A stretch of DNA of 64,000 bases from Campylobacter lari subsp. lari (GCF_013372185.1 NZ_CP053830.1:930001-994000); one strand, 5' to 3'; counted from the stretch's first letter, positions 1 through 9,694 are shown. The notes: generated by a model from the sequence alone, not told the origin. A program made the numbers and translations.

Positions 1-487
1 AGGTGTTTATAGCAAGTTCTTCTTTGCTTGCATCTTTTGTTTCTACTATTTTTTGAATTTTATTTTCTTTTAAAACTATTCTTCCATAACTTTTTGGATC
101 TTTTGCTTTAAAAACTGCTACATTAAAATCACTCTCATTTAAAGCTATTTTTTCTAAATCACCTGCTTTAATCAAAGGCATATCGCCACATAAAATCAAT
201 ACTTTTTCATGCTTACTCTCATAACCCCTTAAAGCCCCTGCAGTACCTGGAAAATTTTGTAAATCTTGCTCTAAAAAGCGTGTATTTGGAAAATGTTCTA
301 AAATAACTTGCTCTACTTTTTCTTTTTGATGAGAAAGCACCACGCACACATCATCGCTGATTTTATAAGCTTGTTTTAAAATATGTAAAATCATAGCTTT
401 TGAGCAAATTTTTTGAAGAACTTTTGGATTTTGTGATTTCATACGCGTGCCAAGTCCAGCAGCCAAAATAAGCACAGAAATTTTCAT
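1..487 (-). CDS. glmU: GlmU, bifunctional UDP-N-acetylglucosamine pyrophosphorylase / glucosamine-1-phosphate acetyltransferase (N-terminal part, runs off the window)
   Basis: This is the first 162 or so codons of GlmU; the gene continues beyond base 1. The start reads MKISVLILAAGLGTRMKS, the nucleotide-transferase signature LAAGxGTRM, and NPKVLQKI and LCGDMPLI follow as in the uridyltransferase domain. GlmU makes UDP-GlcNAc in the cytoplasm for peptidoglycan, lipooligosaccharide and protein glycans. The C-terminal acetyltransferase beta-helix is not in view. The start ATG is at 487-485, with an AAGGT ribosome site just upstream. The gene is transcribed away from fliP, and the 138-base gap holds a plausible minus-strand TAAAAT -10 near 517-522. 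The identification is firm; only completeness is unknown. Confidence 0.93.
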   Translation of the reverse strand, partial: MKISVLILAAGLGTRMKSQNPKVLQKICSKAMILHILKQAYKISDDVCVVLSHQKEKVEQVILEHFPNTRFLEQDLQNFPGTAGALRGYESKHEKVLILCGDMPLIKAGDLEKIALNESDFNVAVFKAKDPKSYGRIVLKENKIQKIVETKDASKEELAINT

Positions 488-625
488 AATTTACCTTTGT
501 TTTAAAAATTATTGCTTATTTTAACAAGCTAAAGTAAAAATTATCAATATTTTATAAAATCATTTTTATTCTTTTAAGAGTAAAATTGCTAAAATAACGC
601 TTTTAATTTTAATCAAGGAAAGATT

Positions 626-1360
626 TTGAGGGTTTTACTAGTTTTATTTTTATCATGCTTAGTTCTTTTTGGTGCTGAAGCGACTATACCAACTGTAAAT
701 TTAAGCCTTAGTGCTCCAAATAGCCCTCAACAACTCGTAACAACCCTAAATATAGTCATAGTTTTAACCATACTAGCTCTTGCTCCTACCATTGTTTTTG
801 TAATGACTTCTTTTTTAAGACTTATTGTGGTGTTTTCTTTTTTAAGAACAGCTCTTGGTACTCAAACTATGCCACCAAATACTATCTTGGTTACTTTAGC
901 TTTGATTTTAACTTTTTTCATTATGGAGCCTGTGGCAACCAAATCATACAATGAAGGTATAAAACCCTATATCGCTGAACAAATAGGCTATGAAGAAGCT
1001 TTTGCTAAAGGTGTTAAACCCTTTAAAGATTTTATGCTAAAAAACACTAGGGAAAAGGACTTAGCGCTTTTTTATAGAATTAGAAATTTAGAAAATCCAA
1101 AAACTATAGATGATGTTCCTTTAACAGTTTTAGTGCCAGCTTTTATGATAAGCGAGCTTAAAACTGCTTTTGAAATAGGCTTTTTACTTTTCTTGCCATT
1201 TTTAGTTATAGATATGGTAGTAAGCTCGGTATTAATGGCTATGGGTATGATGATGCTCCCACCTGTTATGATTTCTATGCCTTTTAAACTTTTGATATTT
1301 GTGCTTGTAGATGGATGGAATTTACTCATACAAAATTTAGTCAAAAGCTTTTTGACTTAG
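626..1360 (+). CDS. fliP: FliP, flagellar type III export gate protein
   Basis: FliP is an integral membrane subunit of the flagellar type III secretion gate, assembling with FliQ and FliR in the basal body. The 244-residue length is normal. An N-terminal signal-like segment (MRVLLVLFLSCLVLFG) is followed by hydrophobic segments near residues 44-66, 84-104, 183-205 and 209-240. The family block MTSFLRLIVVFSFLRTALGT and the later ELKTAFEIGFLLFLPFLVID are clear. The chosen start is TTG at 626, because an AAGGAAAG ribosome site lies just before it and the reading gives an intact signal sequence. It is divergent from glmU, and a TTTAAG/TAAAAT pair at 573-595 may be its promoter. The AEC permease follows after 9 bases. 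Confidence 0.95.
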   Translation: MRVLLVLFLSCLVLFGAEATIPTVNLSLSAPNSPQQLVTTLNIVIVLTILALAPTIVFVMTSFLRLIVVFSFLRTALGTQTMPPNTILVTLALILTFFIMEPVATKSYNEGIKPYIAEQIGYEEAFAKGVKPFKDFMLKNTREKDLALFYRIRNLENPKTIDDVPLTVLVPAFMISELKTAFEIGFLLFLPFLVIDMVVSSVLMAMGMMMLPPVMISMPFKLLIFVLVDGWNLLIQNLVKSFLT

Positions 1361-1369
1361 CAGAATAAA

Positions 1370-2281
1370 ATGTATATTTTTTCTTCCTTGTTTAGTATAT
1401 TTTGTTTGCTTTTTGGCGGATATTTTGCTAAAAAAATCAAAATTTTAAAACAAAAACAAGCGCGTGCTTTTTTAGATTTTGCTATTATTTTTGCTTTGCC
1501 TTGCTTGATTTTTGAGCGTGCTTATCATTTAAATTTTGATTTTTCTTTGATTGTTATTATATTGCTTGGGTTGGGCTGTGCTATTTTTTCAGCATTATGT
1601 TGTGTATTTTTAGCTCTTTGTTTTAAATTTAGCAAAAGTACTCTTGTAAGTATTTTTTTACTTGCTAGCTTTGGAAATACTTTATTTGTAGGTATACCTA
1701 TCATTAGTGGAATTTATCAAGATCCTCATTTTTTGGGCGAGATTATCCTTTATGATGCGCTTGCTACTTCTTTACCTGTAGCTTTACTTGCTCCCTTTAT
1801 CATCTCTTTAGCTAGTGAGCAAAAGGTAAGCTTTTTACAAAATCTCAAAAAAGTTTTTACTTTTCCACCTTTTGTTGCTTTGATTTTAGGGCTTTGTTTT
1901 AAGCTTACTGCACTTCCTGATTTTATCTTTGAACCTTTGCGTATGCTTGGAGCTAGTGCCACACCTGTAGCGCTTTTTGCCATAGGTTTAAATTTAGGCT
2001 TTTTAAGCATAAAAACTTCTTATAAAGCAACTATAATAGTTATTTTTGGTAAAATGATACTCACACCTTTAATCTTTTTAGTGCTTTTAAAGCTTTTAAA
2101 TTTCAAATTAAACCCTAACTCTATCATCGCCTTGCTTGAATCAGCTATGCCTACTATGACAATGGTTGCAGCAATGATTATGAAAGCAAAACTTGATACA
2201 AATTTAGCGGTTAGCTCTGTAGCCTTTGGTATAGTTTTTGCCTTTATTTCTTTACCTATTTGGGTATATTTTCTAAGCTAA
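1370..2281 (+). CDS. AEC-family (auxin efflux carrier-like) membrane permease, substrate unknown
   Basis: A 303-residue inner-membrane protein with about ten hydrophobic segments spread over the whole length. The N-terminal block FGGYFAKKIKIL, the central FGNTLFVGIPI (near residues 100-112) and the near-C-terminal ESAMPTMTMVAAMI (around 262-275) are typical of the AEC/BASS-type carriers, bacterial members of which export or import small organic acids such as malonate or malate. Nothing here identifies the substrate. It follows fliP by 9 bases and is followed 8 bases later by pabB, so it may be cotranscribed with both; that is proximity only and no folate link is implied. The family call is good, the function open. 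Confidence 0.85.
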   Translation: MYIFSSLFSIFCLLFGGYFAKKIKILKQKQARAFLDFAIIFALPCLIFERAYHLNFDFSLIVIILLGLGCAIFSALCCVFLALCFKFSKSTLVSIFLLASFGNTLFVGIPIISGIYQDPHFLGEIILYDALATSLPVALLAPFIISLASEQKVSFLQNLKKVFTFPPFVALILGLCFKLTALPDFIFEPLRMLGASATPVALFAIGLNLGFLSIKTSYKATIIVIFGKMILTPLIFLVLLKLLNFKLNPNSIIALLESAMPTMTMVAAMIMKAKLDTNLAVSSVAFGIVFAFISLPIWVYFLS

Positions 2282-2289
2282 GGATATCA

Positions 2290-4038
2290 ATGACATTTGC
2301 TATATTTGGAAAATATCTTTATGATGATCTTGCTTTTACTCTTAAAGCTTACAACCAAAAAGAAAGTAAGAAATTATTTAAAATTATAGAAAAAAATAAA
2401 GACAAATTTTATTTTTTAGGCTATATAAAATATGAATTTTATAAATACTTAGAAGATAAAAATTACAAAAGCAAAGAGCCTTTTTTGTATTTTTTTGCTT
2501 TTAAAAAAAGAGAAAAATTTATTCATGAAAATAAAAATTTAGACTTTTATCCAAGCTTTTTATCAAAGTTAAATCAAAAAAAATATTTTGAAAATTTCAA
2601 CAAAGTCAAAGAGGCTATTTCTAAAGGACAAAGTTATCAGGTTAATCTTACTCAAGAATTACATTTAAAATCAAATCTTAGTTTATATGAGAGTTTTTTA
2701 AGCCTTTATCCTAAGCAAAATACTCCTTATAAAGCTTATATTAAAAATGAATTTTTGGAGCTAGCCTCTTTTTCCCCTGAGCTTTTTTTTAAAATCAAAA
2801 ATAAAAAAATCATCACAAAACCCATGAAAGGCACAATCAAACGCTCAAACAACCCAAAAGAAGATGAAAATCTAAAAAACTTTTTAAAATGCGATGAAAA
2901 AACCATTAGCGAAAATGTAATGATAGTTGATTTATTACGCAATGATATTTCAAAACTCATCAAAAAACATTCTTTAAAATGCAAACTTTTTAAGGTTAAA
3001 ACCTACCCTACCTTGCACCAACTCATTTCAAAAATAAGCGGAAAATTAAAGCAAAAAAATGATTATTTTAAAATTTTTAAAGCTTTATTTCCATGTGGAT
3101 CCATCACAGGCGCGCCCAAAATAGAAACCATTAAACTCATAGAAATTTTAGAGCAAAGGAAACGTGGAATTTATTGTGGAGCGATAGGTTTAATCCATAA
3201 AAACAAAGCAAAATTTAGCGTAGCCATACGCACTTTAGAGAAAAAAAATGATGATGATTTTTTAAGATATGGCGTAGGAAGTGGGCTTGTATGGGACTCG
3301 CAAAAGCAAGATGAATTTGAAGAATTGAAATTAAAAAGTAAAATTTTAAAACCTGATTTTCATTTGTTTGAAACGATGTATTATAAAAATCATTCTATCT
3401 TATTCTTTAAGGAACATTTACAAAGGATTTTAAACTCAGCTAAATTTTTTGACTTTGATACTCAAAGATTAATACATGATTTTAAAAATATACTAGATAG
3501 CAAAGATAAAAAATTCCATTTTAAATCTTTACAAAATTTTAATAATTTTGTTTTCAATCATCATCATTTTTTTACAAAAAGTAATTTTACTCAAAAAGGT
3601 TCAAAAGCTATTAAATTAAAACTTTTTAAAAATGGCCTTTATGAGTTTGATTTTAGCAATATACAAGAAAATTCAAGCAAAAAGCTACTCATGAGTAAAG
3701 ACATTGTAAAAGTAAATCTTTTAACACACCATAAAACTTCTCTGCGTAGTTTATATGAAGCAAATTCTCATCTATGGAAAGAAAATATTTGCTATGATGT
3801 AGTTTTTTTTGATGAAAAAGGTTTGCTTTGTGAGGGTTCAAGAACTAATATTATTATAAATTTAAATGATGAGTATTTTACTCCTTATGCTAAAAACTGC
3901 CTCAATGGTATTTATAGGCAAGCACTTTTAAAATACAAACTCATTAAGGAAAAAGATATCACTAAAAATGAATTTTTAAATGCTAAAGAAATTTATGCCA
4001 TTAATTCTTTAAGAGGTTTAAAAAGGGTGTTTTTGTGA
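2290..4038 (+). CDS. pabB: Aminodeoxychorismate synthase component I fused to aminodeoxychorismate lyase (PabB-PabC)
   Basis: The protein (582 residues from this start) joins two folate steps. Residues 1 to about 345 form a chorismate-binding domain with SPELFF, PMKGTIKR (the Lys near 180 matches the PabB-specific lysine, where anthranilate synthase has Ala), and GSITGAPK near 271. From about residue 355 (DFHLFETMYY) a class IV aminotransferase fold follows, with HHKTSLRSLY carrying the likely PLP lysine near 482 and EGSRTNII. Together they convert chorismate to p-aminobenzoate, with ammonia from PabA. A longer reading from 2260 is possible, but the ATG at 2290 has an AAGGAT ribosome site and gives the normal N-terminus. 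It overlaps pabA by four bases (GTGA). Confidence 0.9.
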   Translation: MTFAIFGKYLYDDLAFTLKAYNQKESKKLFKIIEKNKDKFYFLGYIKYEFYKYLEDKNYKSKEPFLYFFAFKKREKFIHENKNLDFYPSFLSKLNQKKYFENFNKVKEAISKGQSYQVNLTQELHLKSNLSLYESFLSLYPKQNTPYKAYIKNEFLELASFSPELFFKIKNKKIITKPMKGTIKRSNNPKEDENLKNFLKCDEKTISENVMIVDLLRNDISKLIKKHSLKCKLFKVKTYPTLHQLISKISGKLKQKNDYFKIFKALFPCGSITGAPKIETIKLIEILEQRKRGIYCGAIGLIHKNKAKFSVAIRTLEKKNDDDFLRYGVGSGLVWDSQKQDEFEELKLKSKILKPDFHLFETMYYKNHSILFFKEHLQRILNSAKFFDFDTQRLIHDFKNILDSKDKKFHFKSLQNFNNFVFNHHHFFTKSNFTQKGSKAIKLKLFKNGLYEFDFSNIQENSSKKLLMSKDIVKVNLLTHHKTSLRSLYEANSHLWKENICYDVVFFDEKGLLCEGSRTNIIINLNDEYFTPYAKNCLNGIYRQALLKYKLIKEKDITKNEFLNAKEIYAINSLRGLKRVFL

Positions 4039-4598
4039 AAGTTTTGATTATAGATAATTATGATTCTTTTACTTATACCATAGCATTTTATTTAAAAGAA
4101 TTAAATATTGCTTATAAAATTATAAAAAACGATAAATTTAAAAACCCCAAAAAGCTTAAAAAATATGATTTTACCCATCTTTTAATCTCCCCAGGACCAA
4201 ATTCTCCAAAAGAATCAAAACTAAGCTTAAAAGCTATAAAATACTTTAAAAAAGATAAAAAAATACTTGGAATTTGTCTAGGGCACCAATGTATAGCTCA
4301 TATTTTTGGTGGTAAGATTTCTAAACTTCCCAACCCAACTCATGGCAAGGTAAAAACTATAAAATTTAAACCAAATCCGCTTTTTAAACATCTTGAGCAA
4401 AATTTTAAAATTTGTTTATATCACTCTCTTTATGTGAGCCATATAGGTAAAAAATGCAAAATACTAGCTCAAAGTGAAGATAATATCATCATGGCTTTAA
4501 AGCATAAAAAATACGACATTTATGGAATTCAATTTCATCCTGAAGCCATACTTAGTCAAAATGGTAAAAAGCTACTTAAAAATTTTCTTGCTTTATAA
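4035..4598 (+). CDS. pabA: PabA, glutamine amidotransferase subunit of aminodeoxychorismate synthase
   Basis: A 187-residue class I glutamine amidotransferase. It starts MKVLIIDNYDSFTYTI, has the oxyanion segment SPGPNSP near residue 53, the nucleophile Cys81 in GICLGHQC, and His168/Glu170 in QFHPEA, so the catalytic triad is complete. It releases ammonia from glutamine for the upstream PabB domain. The GTG start lies in a GTGA overlap with the pabB stop, which implies translational coupling. A TrpG role is possible on sequence alone, because the two are paralogues, but the neighbouring PabB-PabC fusion favours PabA. The next gene, cmeD, has its own promoter in the 44-base gap. Confidence 0.9.
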   Translation: MKVLIIDNYDSFTYTIAFYLKELNIAYKIIKNDKFKNPKKLKKYDFTHLLISPGPNSPKESKLSLKAIKYFKKDKKILGICLGHQCIAHIFGGKISKLPNPTHGKVKTIKFKPNPLFKHLEQNFKICLYHSLYVSHIGKKCKILAQSEDNIIMALKHKKYDIYGIQFHPEAILSQNGKKLLKNFLAL

Positions 4599-4602
4599 AT
4601 AC

Positions 4603-4624
4603 TTTAAGTTATATTTTCTATAAT
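4603..4624 (+). promoter_or_regulatory. Sigma-70-type promoter of cmeDEF
   Basis: TTTAAG at 4603-4608 and a perfect TATAAT at 4619-4624, ten bases apart, match the Campylobacter vegetative promoter, which uses a T-rich element before the -10 rather than a -35 box. Transcription should begin near 4631, about 12 bases before the cmeD ATG, so the leader is very short and has no strong ribosome site. Confidence 0.7.
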
Positions 4625-4642
4625 AAAACAAAAAGTTTAAAA

Positions 4643-5899
4643 ATGAAAATTTTATATTTACTTTTCTTGCCCTTATTTTTACTAGCTAACAATCTTAAAG
4701 AATTTATAGATTTAAGTTTAAACAATGAAAATTACTTACAAAAACAACTCCAATTTTCAAAAAGTATTTTAGAACAAGAAAGCGTACAAAATGCTTATTT
4801 GCCAAGCTTATATTTAGGTGTTTCTTATCTTGGCTCAAACAAAGATCGCTTTATCATAGAACCCCAAGAAAGTCTAATGAGTACTCTTTCACTTAAATTT
4901 TTACTTTTTGATGGGGGCAATAGAGAAGCAAAAATCGCTAGTATGCAAAGTCTAAAACAACTTGCTCATCTTGAAAAAGAAAACATGGCAAACTATATGG
5001 CGCTTAGTGCTAGTGTTTTGTATTTTAATTATCTTAGTTTAGAAAGTATTATAGCAAGTGATAAACAAAAAGAAATCACTCTACAAAATCAACTCAAGCG
5101 CTTAGAAAATTTTTACCAAGCTGGACTTGCTAGCCAAAGTGAACTTGAGAGCATAAGAGCAAAATTTGAGTTAAGTTCTTATGAATTAGCTCAAAATGAA
5201 TTAAAACTATATGAATTAAAAAATGAAATTTATAATCTTAGTAAAACGCATTTTATGCCTTCTTTTCAGAATATTTTACAAGAACCAAGTGCAGAAAAAA
5301 ACAAAAGCTATGAAATAGCCCTTATGCAAGAAAAATTGAATTTAGAAAATTTAAAAATAGACTCTGCTAGAGCTGAGTTGTTTCCAAAAATATTTTTACA
5401 AAATAGTTTTAGTTTTTATGATATGAACTATAATCCTAAATTACCGTATGAGCTAAAATCAATAAGCGAAAGCTTTTTAAAAGAACATGGGCAAAGCAAT
5501 CGTTTTATTTTAGCTTTTGAGTGGAAAATTTTTGATTTTGGTGCTAATCAAAAAGCCCTAGAAGCTCAAAAATATACAAGCAAAATCACTCAATTAGAAC
5601 TTGAAAAAACCAAAAGAAAAGTAGATATAGAACTAGATAATCTTTTACAAGAAATTGAAATTTCTAAAGTTAAAATAAAAGCATTAAATGCAAGTTTTAA
5701 AGCAGCTAATTTAGCTTTTGAGGCTATTGAGAAAAAATACACCGCAGGGCTTTGCTCATATGTAGAATACCTAAATGCATTAGAATTAAAATACAAAAGT
5801 CAAAGTCAGCTTGAACTAGCTAAAAATGAATATGAAATCACAAAAGCAAGGTATTATTTTACAGCTGGAATTGATATAAAAACAAAGGTTTTAGAATGA
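4643..5899 (+). CDS. cmeD: CmeD, TolC-like outer-membrane channel of the CmeDEF multidrug efflux pump
   Basis: A 418-residue outer-membrane efflux protein with an N-terminal signal peptide ([15 protein letters not shown]). Long helical repeats typical of TolC-like proteins follow: NNENYLQKQLQFSKSILEQE near residue 30 and AGLCSYVEYLNALELKYKSQ near 370, with LFDGGNREAKIASM and FDFGANQKALEAQ as the paired strand-to-helix turns. It should form the trimeric exit duct spanning the outer membrane and periplasm. The three-gene order outer-membrane channel, short adaptor, RND pump and the subunit sizes match C. jejuni CmeDEF, a secondary efflux system for drugs and bile. It overlaps cmeE by four bases (ATGA). 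Confidence 0.88.
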   Translation: MKILYLLFLPLFLLANNLKEFIDLSLNNENYLQKQLQFSKSILEQESVQNAYLPSLYLGVSYLGSNKDRFIIEPQESLMSTLSLKFLLFDGGNREAKIASMQSLKQLAHLEKENMANYMALSASVLYFNYLSLESIIASDKQKEITLQNQLKRLENFYQAGLASQSELESIRAKFELSSYELAQNELKLYELKNEIYNLSKTHFMPSFQNILQEPSAEKNKSYEIALMQEKLNLENLKIDSARAELFPKIFLQNSFSFYDMNYNPKLPYELKSISESFLKEHGQSNRFILAFEWKIFDFGANQKALEAQKYTSKITQLELEKTKRKVDIELDNLLQEIEISKVKIKALNASFKAANLAFEAIEKKYTAGLCSYVEYLNALELKYKSQSQLELAKNEYEITKARYYFTAGIDIKTKVLE

Positions 5900-6636
5900 A
5901 ATTAGTATTTTTAATTTTATTTTCTTTACTCACTTTAAAAGCTGAAGAAATTTATGCTAGTTTTGATGTGCTTGCACAAAATCAATCAAAATTATCCTTG
6001 CAAAGTGCTGGTATAGTTAAAACAATTTATGTGAATGTTAATGACAAGGTGAAAAAAGATCAAGTTTTACTTAAACTTGAAGATTCTAGTGAGCAAATAG
6101 CCTTAAAATTAGCACAAAATGAATACAAACTTGCCACTCTTGCATTAGAACATGCTAAAAGTTCTTTAGAAAAATTTAAAAAGGTGCAAGAAGTTATAGA
6201 TAAGCAAAGCTATGAAAATGTTTTATTTGAGTTTCAAAAAGCTCAAAGCTTGCAACAAAAAGCCTTTTTAAATATACAACATTATAAAGACTTAATCGAT
6301 AAAAAAACTCTAAAAGCACCTTATGATGGGATTATTTCTAACAAATATATCGACATAGGCGATGGAGCTAGGGGAATTTCTCATGTTTTATTTGAATTTT
6401 TTTCTTATCCAAAAGTAAAATTGCTTTTAAGTTTTGATGAAAAATTTAAAGATAAGGTAAAAATCAATGATATTTTTATTTATAAAATAGATTCAAATGA
6501 AAAAGAATATCAAGGCAAAATCACACTTATTTATCCAAGTATAGACATAAAAACACGAAAAATTTATGCAGAAGTTGAGGCCTTAAACTTTACTCCAGGT
6601 TCTTTTGGAGAAGGAAAAATCATCACCAAGGATTAA
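5896..6636 (+). CDS. cmeE: CmeE, periplasmic adaptor (membrane fusion protein) of CmeDEF
   Basis: At 246 residues this is a short adaptor; most RND adaptors are 350-400. It has a signal peptide (MKLVFLILFSLLTLKA) and a lipoyl-like half-motif SAGIVKTIYVNVNDKVKKDQVLLKL near residues 35-65. A helical hairpin spans about 75-130 and the returning half LKAPYDGIISNKYIDIGDGA lies near 138. No lipobox cysteine is seen, so it is probably anchored by an uncleaved signal or held through its partners. It should bridge CmeF in the inner membrane to CmeD. It overlaps cmeD by four bases and ends two bases before the cmeF start, a tightly coupled operon. Confidence 0.87.
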   Translation: MKLVFLILFSLLTLKAEEIYASFDVLAQNQSKLSLQSAGIVKTIYVNVNDKVKKDQVLLKLEDSSEQIALKLAQNEYKLATLALEHAKSSLEKFKKVQEVIDKQSYENVLFEFQKAQSLQQKAFLNIQHYKDLIDKKTLKAPYDGIISNKYIDIGDGARGISHVLFEFFSYPKVKLLLSFDEKFKDKVKINDIFIYKIDSNEKEYQGKITLIYPSIDIKTRKIYAEVEALNFTPGSFGEGKIITKD

Positions 6637-6638
6637 TC

Positions 6639-9600
6639 TTGTATCGTTTTGCTATTAATAATCCTATTGCTGTTTTGATGTTTTTTATCGCTTTGGTGAT
6701 TTTTGGTACTTTTTCTATTTTTAGTATGCCTATTAATCTTTATCCAAAAGTAGATATTCCTTTGATTAAAATTACCACAACCGCCAATGGAGATTTAAAA
6801 TTTATAGAATCTAAAATAACCAAAGAAATAGAAAACGCAATTTCAGATGTACAAGGGATAAAAAATATCAACTCTACAAGTTATAATAATTTTTCTATTT
6901 CTGTTATTGAATTTGAATTAGGAAAAAACTTAGAAGTAGCTGCAAATGATATTAGAGATAAACTTAATACTATTAATCTTCCAGCAAAGCCAACCTTAGA
7001 AAAAATATCCCCTGATGCGGGATCTGTTGTATCATTATTTTTAAGTTCTAAAGATCATTTAAAACTTATGCGTAAGATTGACAATGATATAAAACCATTT
7101 TTACAGAAAATTTCAGGAGTTGGGACGATCAATGATATAGCCTTTTTAAAACCACAAGTTCAAATCAAACTCTTGCCTAATGCTTTGCAAAAATACCACA
7201 TTAATGCACTTGATGTAGCTAAAATCATCCAAAGCCATAATTTTAAACAATATCTAGGTGAATTTGAAAATTCAAAAGATAATTTTACTATCAAAGGATA
7301 TTTTGAAGCACAAAATTTAAAAGAGTTAGAAAATATACGCATTTTTAGTGGAATATTTTTAAAAGATATAGCAGATATTAGCTATGGCTTAGAAGATCAA
7401 AAGCAGTTTGCAATGCTTGATACAAAAGATGGGGTATTGCTTGAACTTAATAAAATTTCTGGTTATAACTCCTTAAAAGTTATAGAAAATATCAAAAATT
7501 CTTTAAAAACATTGCAAACAATAGCAGGCAATGAGATAGAAATTAAAATAGTTTATGATAAAAGCCAAAATATCTTAAAACATATCAATCAAGTTATTTT
7601 TGATATGGTTTTTGGAGTGATTTTGACACTTTTAATAGTGTATGTATTTTTAAGAAATATCAGTGCGACTATTTTAGCTTTTATTGTTTTACCAACTTCG
7701 ATTATTTCTAGTTTTTTTCTCATTAATCTTTTAGGTTATGATATTAATCGCTTAACCATTATAGCTCTTACTTTAAGTATAGGAATTTTTATAGATGATG
7801 CTATAGTCATCATTGAAAGTATAGCCAAAAAAGCAAAAACACTCCCTCCTTTGCAAGCTTCGTTTGAAGGGATCAAAGAAATAGGCTTTAGCGTTTTAAG
7901 CATTAGTGCGGTTTTATTGTGTGTGTTTATACCTATTGCTTATATGAATTCAGTTCCTGGTTTATTTTTTAATGTATTAGCTACTAGTGTTGCTTCTGGT
8001 GTAATTATAAGCTATCTTGTAAGTGTATTTTTAATACCTACCTTAAGTGCTAGATTTTTAAATACTAACGAAAGTACATTTTATAAAAAAAGTGAATTTT
8101 TATTTATCAAACTTGACTTATTTTACGAAAAACTACTTTATAAAGTTTTAGCTAATAAAATTAAATTTATCCTATCAACACTTGTTATAATTATTTTATG
8201 TTTTTCTTTAGCTCCTAAAATAGGCTTGGATTTTCTACCTATAGAAGAAGATAGTGAAATACAAGTTTTACTAGAAAGCAAAAACGACTTATCTTTAGAA
8301 GCTATGAAAGAAAAAAGTTTAAAAGTATATGAAAATATAAAGCAAGATCCAAGTGTTGCTTATGCATATTTACTTATAGGATATAATGACGCAAAGGAAA
8401 TTAAAAAAGCGAAAATTTATGTGAAATTAAAACCTTTAAATGAAAGAAAATTCAGACAGCCTAAGCTTATTAGCCTTTTTCAAGAAAAATTAAACTCCTA
8501 TGAAGACTTAAAAATAAAAGTTTTAGAACTCCTTAAAATAGAAGGAGCAGGCATTGAAGATCCGGTTCAAATTCAAATTTTAGGTGATGATTTAAAGTCA
8601 ATAAAAGAAGCTATTGATAGAATGAAAGAAGTATTTTCAAAACATGAAGGCTTTGTTGCTATAGATGATAATGAAGGGGATTTAAAAGAAGAAATTGCTA
8701 TTAGTATTAATAGGGAAAAAGCTGCCAAACTTGGTATTAACCCTCAAGAGCTTGCTTATGTCTTGGCTTATTCCTTTGGAAATTTAAGCGTTGGAAATAT
8801 GGATTATAAAAATTTTAAAGATGAAATTATCCTTAGCTTTGATGAAGCTTTTAAACAAAATCCAACCAGTTTAGAGCTAATAGAACTTAAAAATCACAAC
8901 AATGAAAGTATAAAACTTGCTAGCATTGCTAACTTTTCTTACAAAAAAGATCTTTCCTTAATTAACAGGCACAATAAAACTACTAGCATAAAACTCACTT
9001 CAAGCATAGAAAACATTTCTCTAGGTGAAGTAAGAAAAATTTTTGAGTCCAATTTAGCTTATATTTTAGGAAAAAATAACCTATCTTTTGCTTATTCTGG
9101 CTTTTTGGACTTTTTAGATGATACCATTAGTGGATTTTTGTTTTCTATATCTTTGGGAATGATTTTGATTTATCTAATCCTTGCTTCTTTGTATTCAAGT
9201 TTAATACTTCCTTTAATCATCATGATAAGCATGCCTTTGGCTTTTGGTGGAGCTTGTTTTGGAATTTTTATCACAGGAAATCACTTTTCTTTATTTGTGC
9301 TTGTAGCTATTATTTTGCTTTTTGGAATGGTGGGAAAAAATGCTATATTATTAGTGGATGTAGCTAATAAAAAATGCGATGAAGGTATAGAAGTAGAAAA
9401 AGCACTAATTTATGCAGGAAAAAGTCGTTTAAGAGCCATTTTAATGACAACTTTTGCGATGATTTTTTCCATGCTTCCGCTAGCACTTTCAAAAGGTTCT
9501 GGCTTTGAAGGAAATTCCCCTATGGCCATTGCTATTATATTTGGTCTTATTAGCTCAACCTTACTTACACTTTTAGTAGTGCCAGCTTTATTTAAATTTG

Positions 9601-9653
9601 CTTATAATTTAGATATGAAAATTAAAAAAATCTACCAAAGAGATAAAATTTAA
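6639..9653 (+). CDS. cmeF: CmeF, RND inner-membrane drug/proton antiporter of CmeDEF
   Basis: A 1004-residue resistance-nodulation-division transporter with two repeats of six membrane segments and two large periplasmic loops (about residues 30-320 and 540-835). Proton-relay residues are present: the Asp pair in GIFIDDAIVIIES near 386 and the Lys in GMVGKNAILLVDVAN near 900. The N-terminus MYRFAINNPIAVLMFF is typical of RND pumps. The start is TTG at 6639, two bases after the cmeE stop. It exports drugs, dyes and probably bile components to CmeD through CmeE. It is the last gene of the operon; the 91 bases that follow contain the autotransporter promoter and no obvious strong terminator. Confidence 0.92.
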   Translation: MYRFAINNPIAVLMFFIALVIFGTFSIFSMPINLYPKVDIPLIKITTTANGDLKFIESKITKEIENAISDVQGIKNINSTSYNNFSISVIEFELGKNLEVAANDIRDKLNTINLPAKPTLEKISPDAGSVVSLFLSSKDHLKLMRKIDNDIKPFLQKISGVGTINDIAFLKPQVQIKLLPNALQKYHINALDVAKIIQSHNFKQYLGEFENSKDNFTIKGYFEAQNLKELENIRIFSGIFLKDIADISYGLEDQKQFAMLDTKDGVLLELNKISGYNSLKVIENIKNSLKTLQTIAGNEIEIKIVYDKSQNILKHINQVIFDMVFGVILTLLIVYVFLRNISATILAFIVLPTSIISSFFLINLLGYDINRLTIIALTLSIGIFIDDAIVIIESIAKKAKTLPPLQASFEGIKEIGFSVLSISAVLLCVFIPIAYMNSVPGLFFNVLATSVASGVIISYLVSVFLIPTLSARFLNTNESTFYKKSEFLFIKLDLFYEKLLYKVLANKIKFILSTLVIIILCFSLAPKIGLDFLPIEEDSEIQVLLESKNDLSLEAMKEKSLKVYENIKQDPSVAYAYLLIGYNDAKEIKKAKIYVKLKPLNERKFRQPKLISLFQEKLNSYEDLKIKVLELLKIEGAGIEDPVQIQILGDDLKSIKEAIDRMKEVFSKHEGFVAIDDNEGDLKEEIAISINREKAAKLGINPQELAYVLAYSFGNLSVGNMDYKNFKDEIILSFDEAFKQNPTSLELIELKNHNNESIKLASIANFSYKKDLSLINRHNKTTSIKLTSSIENISLGEVRKIFESNLAYILGKNNLSFAYSGFLDFLDDTISGFLFSISLGMILIYLILASLYSSLILPLIIMISMPLAFGGACFGIFITGNHFSLFVLVAIILLFGMVGKNAILLVDVANKKCDEGIEVEKALIYAGKSRLRAILMTTFAMIFSMLPLALSKGSGFEGNSPMAIAIIFGLISSTLLTLLVVPALFKFAYNLDMKIKKIYQRDKI

Positions 9654-9694
9654 ACACTTTTTTAAATTTTCATTTACTTTAAACTTAAATTTAT

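Noticed and set aside
2785..2800. T8 runs in pabB-pabC
   Set aside because: Runs of eight T are frequent in this AT-rich DNA and slip less than G runs; no stop-frame neighbour suggests a designed switch.
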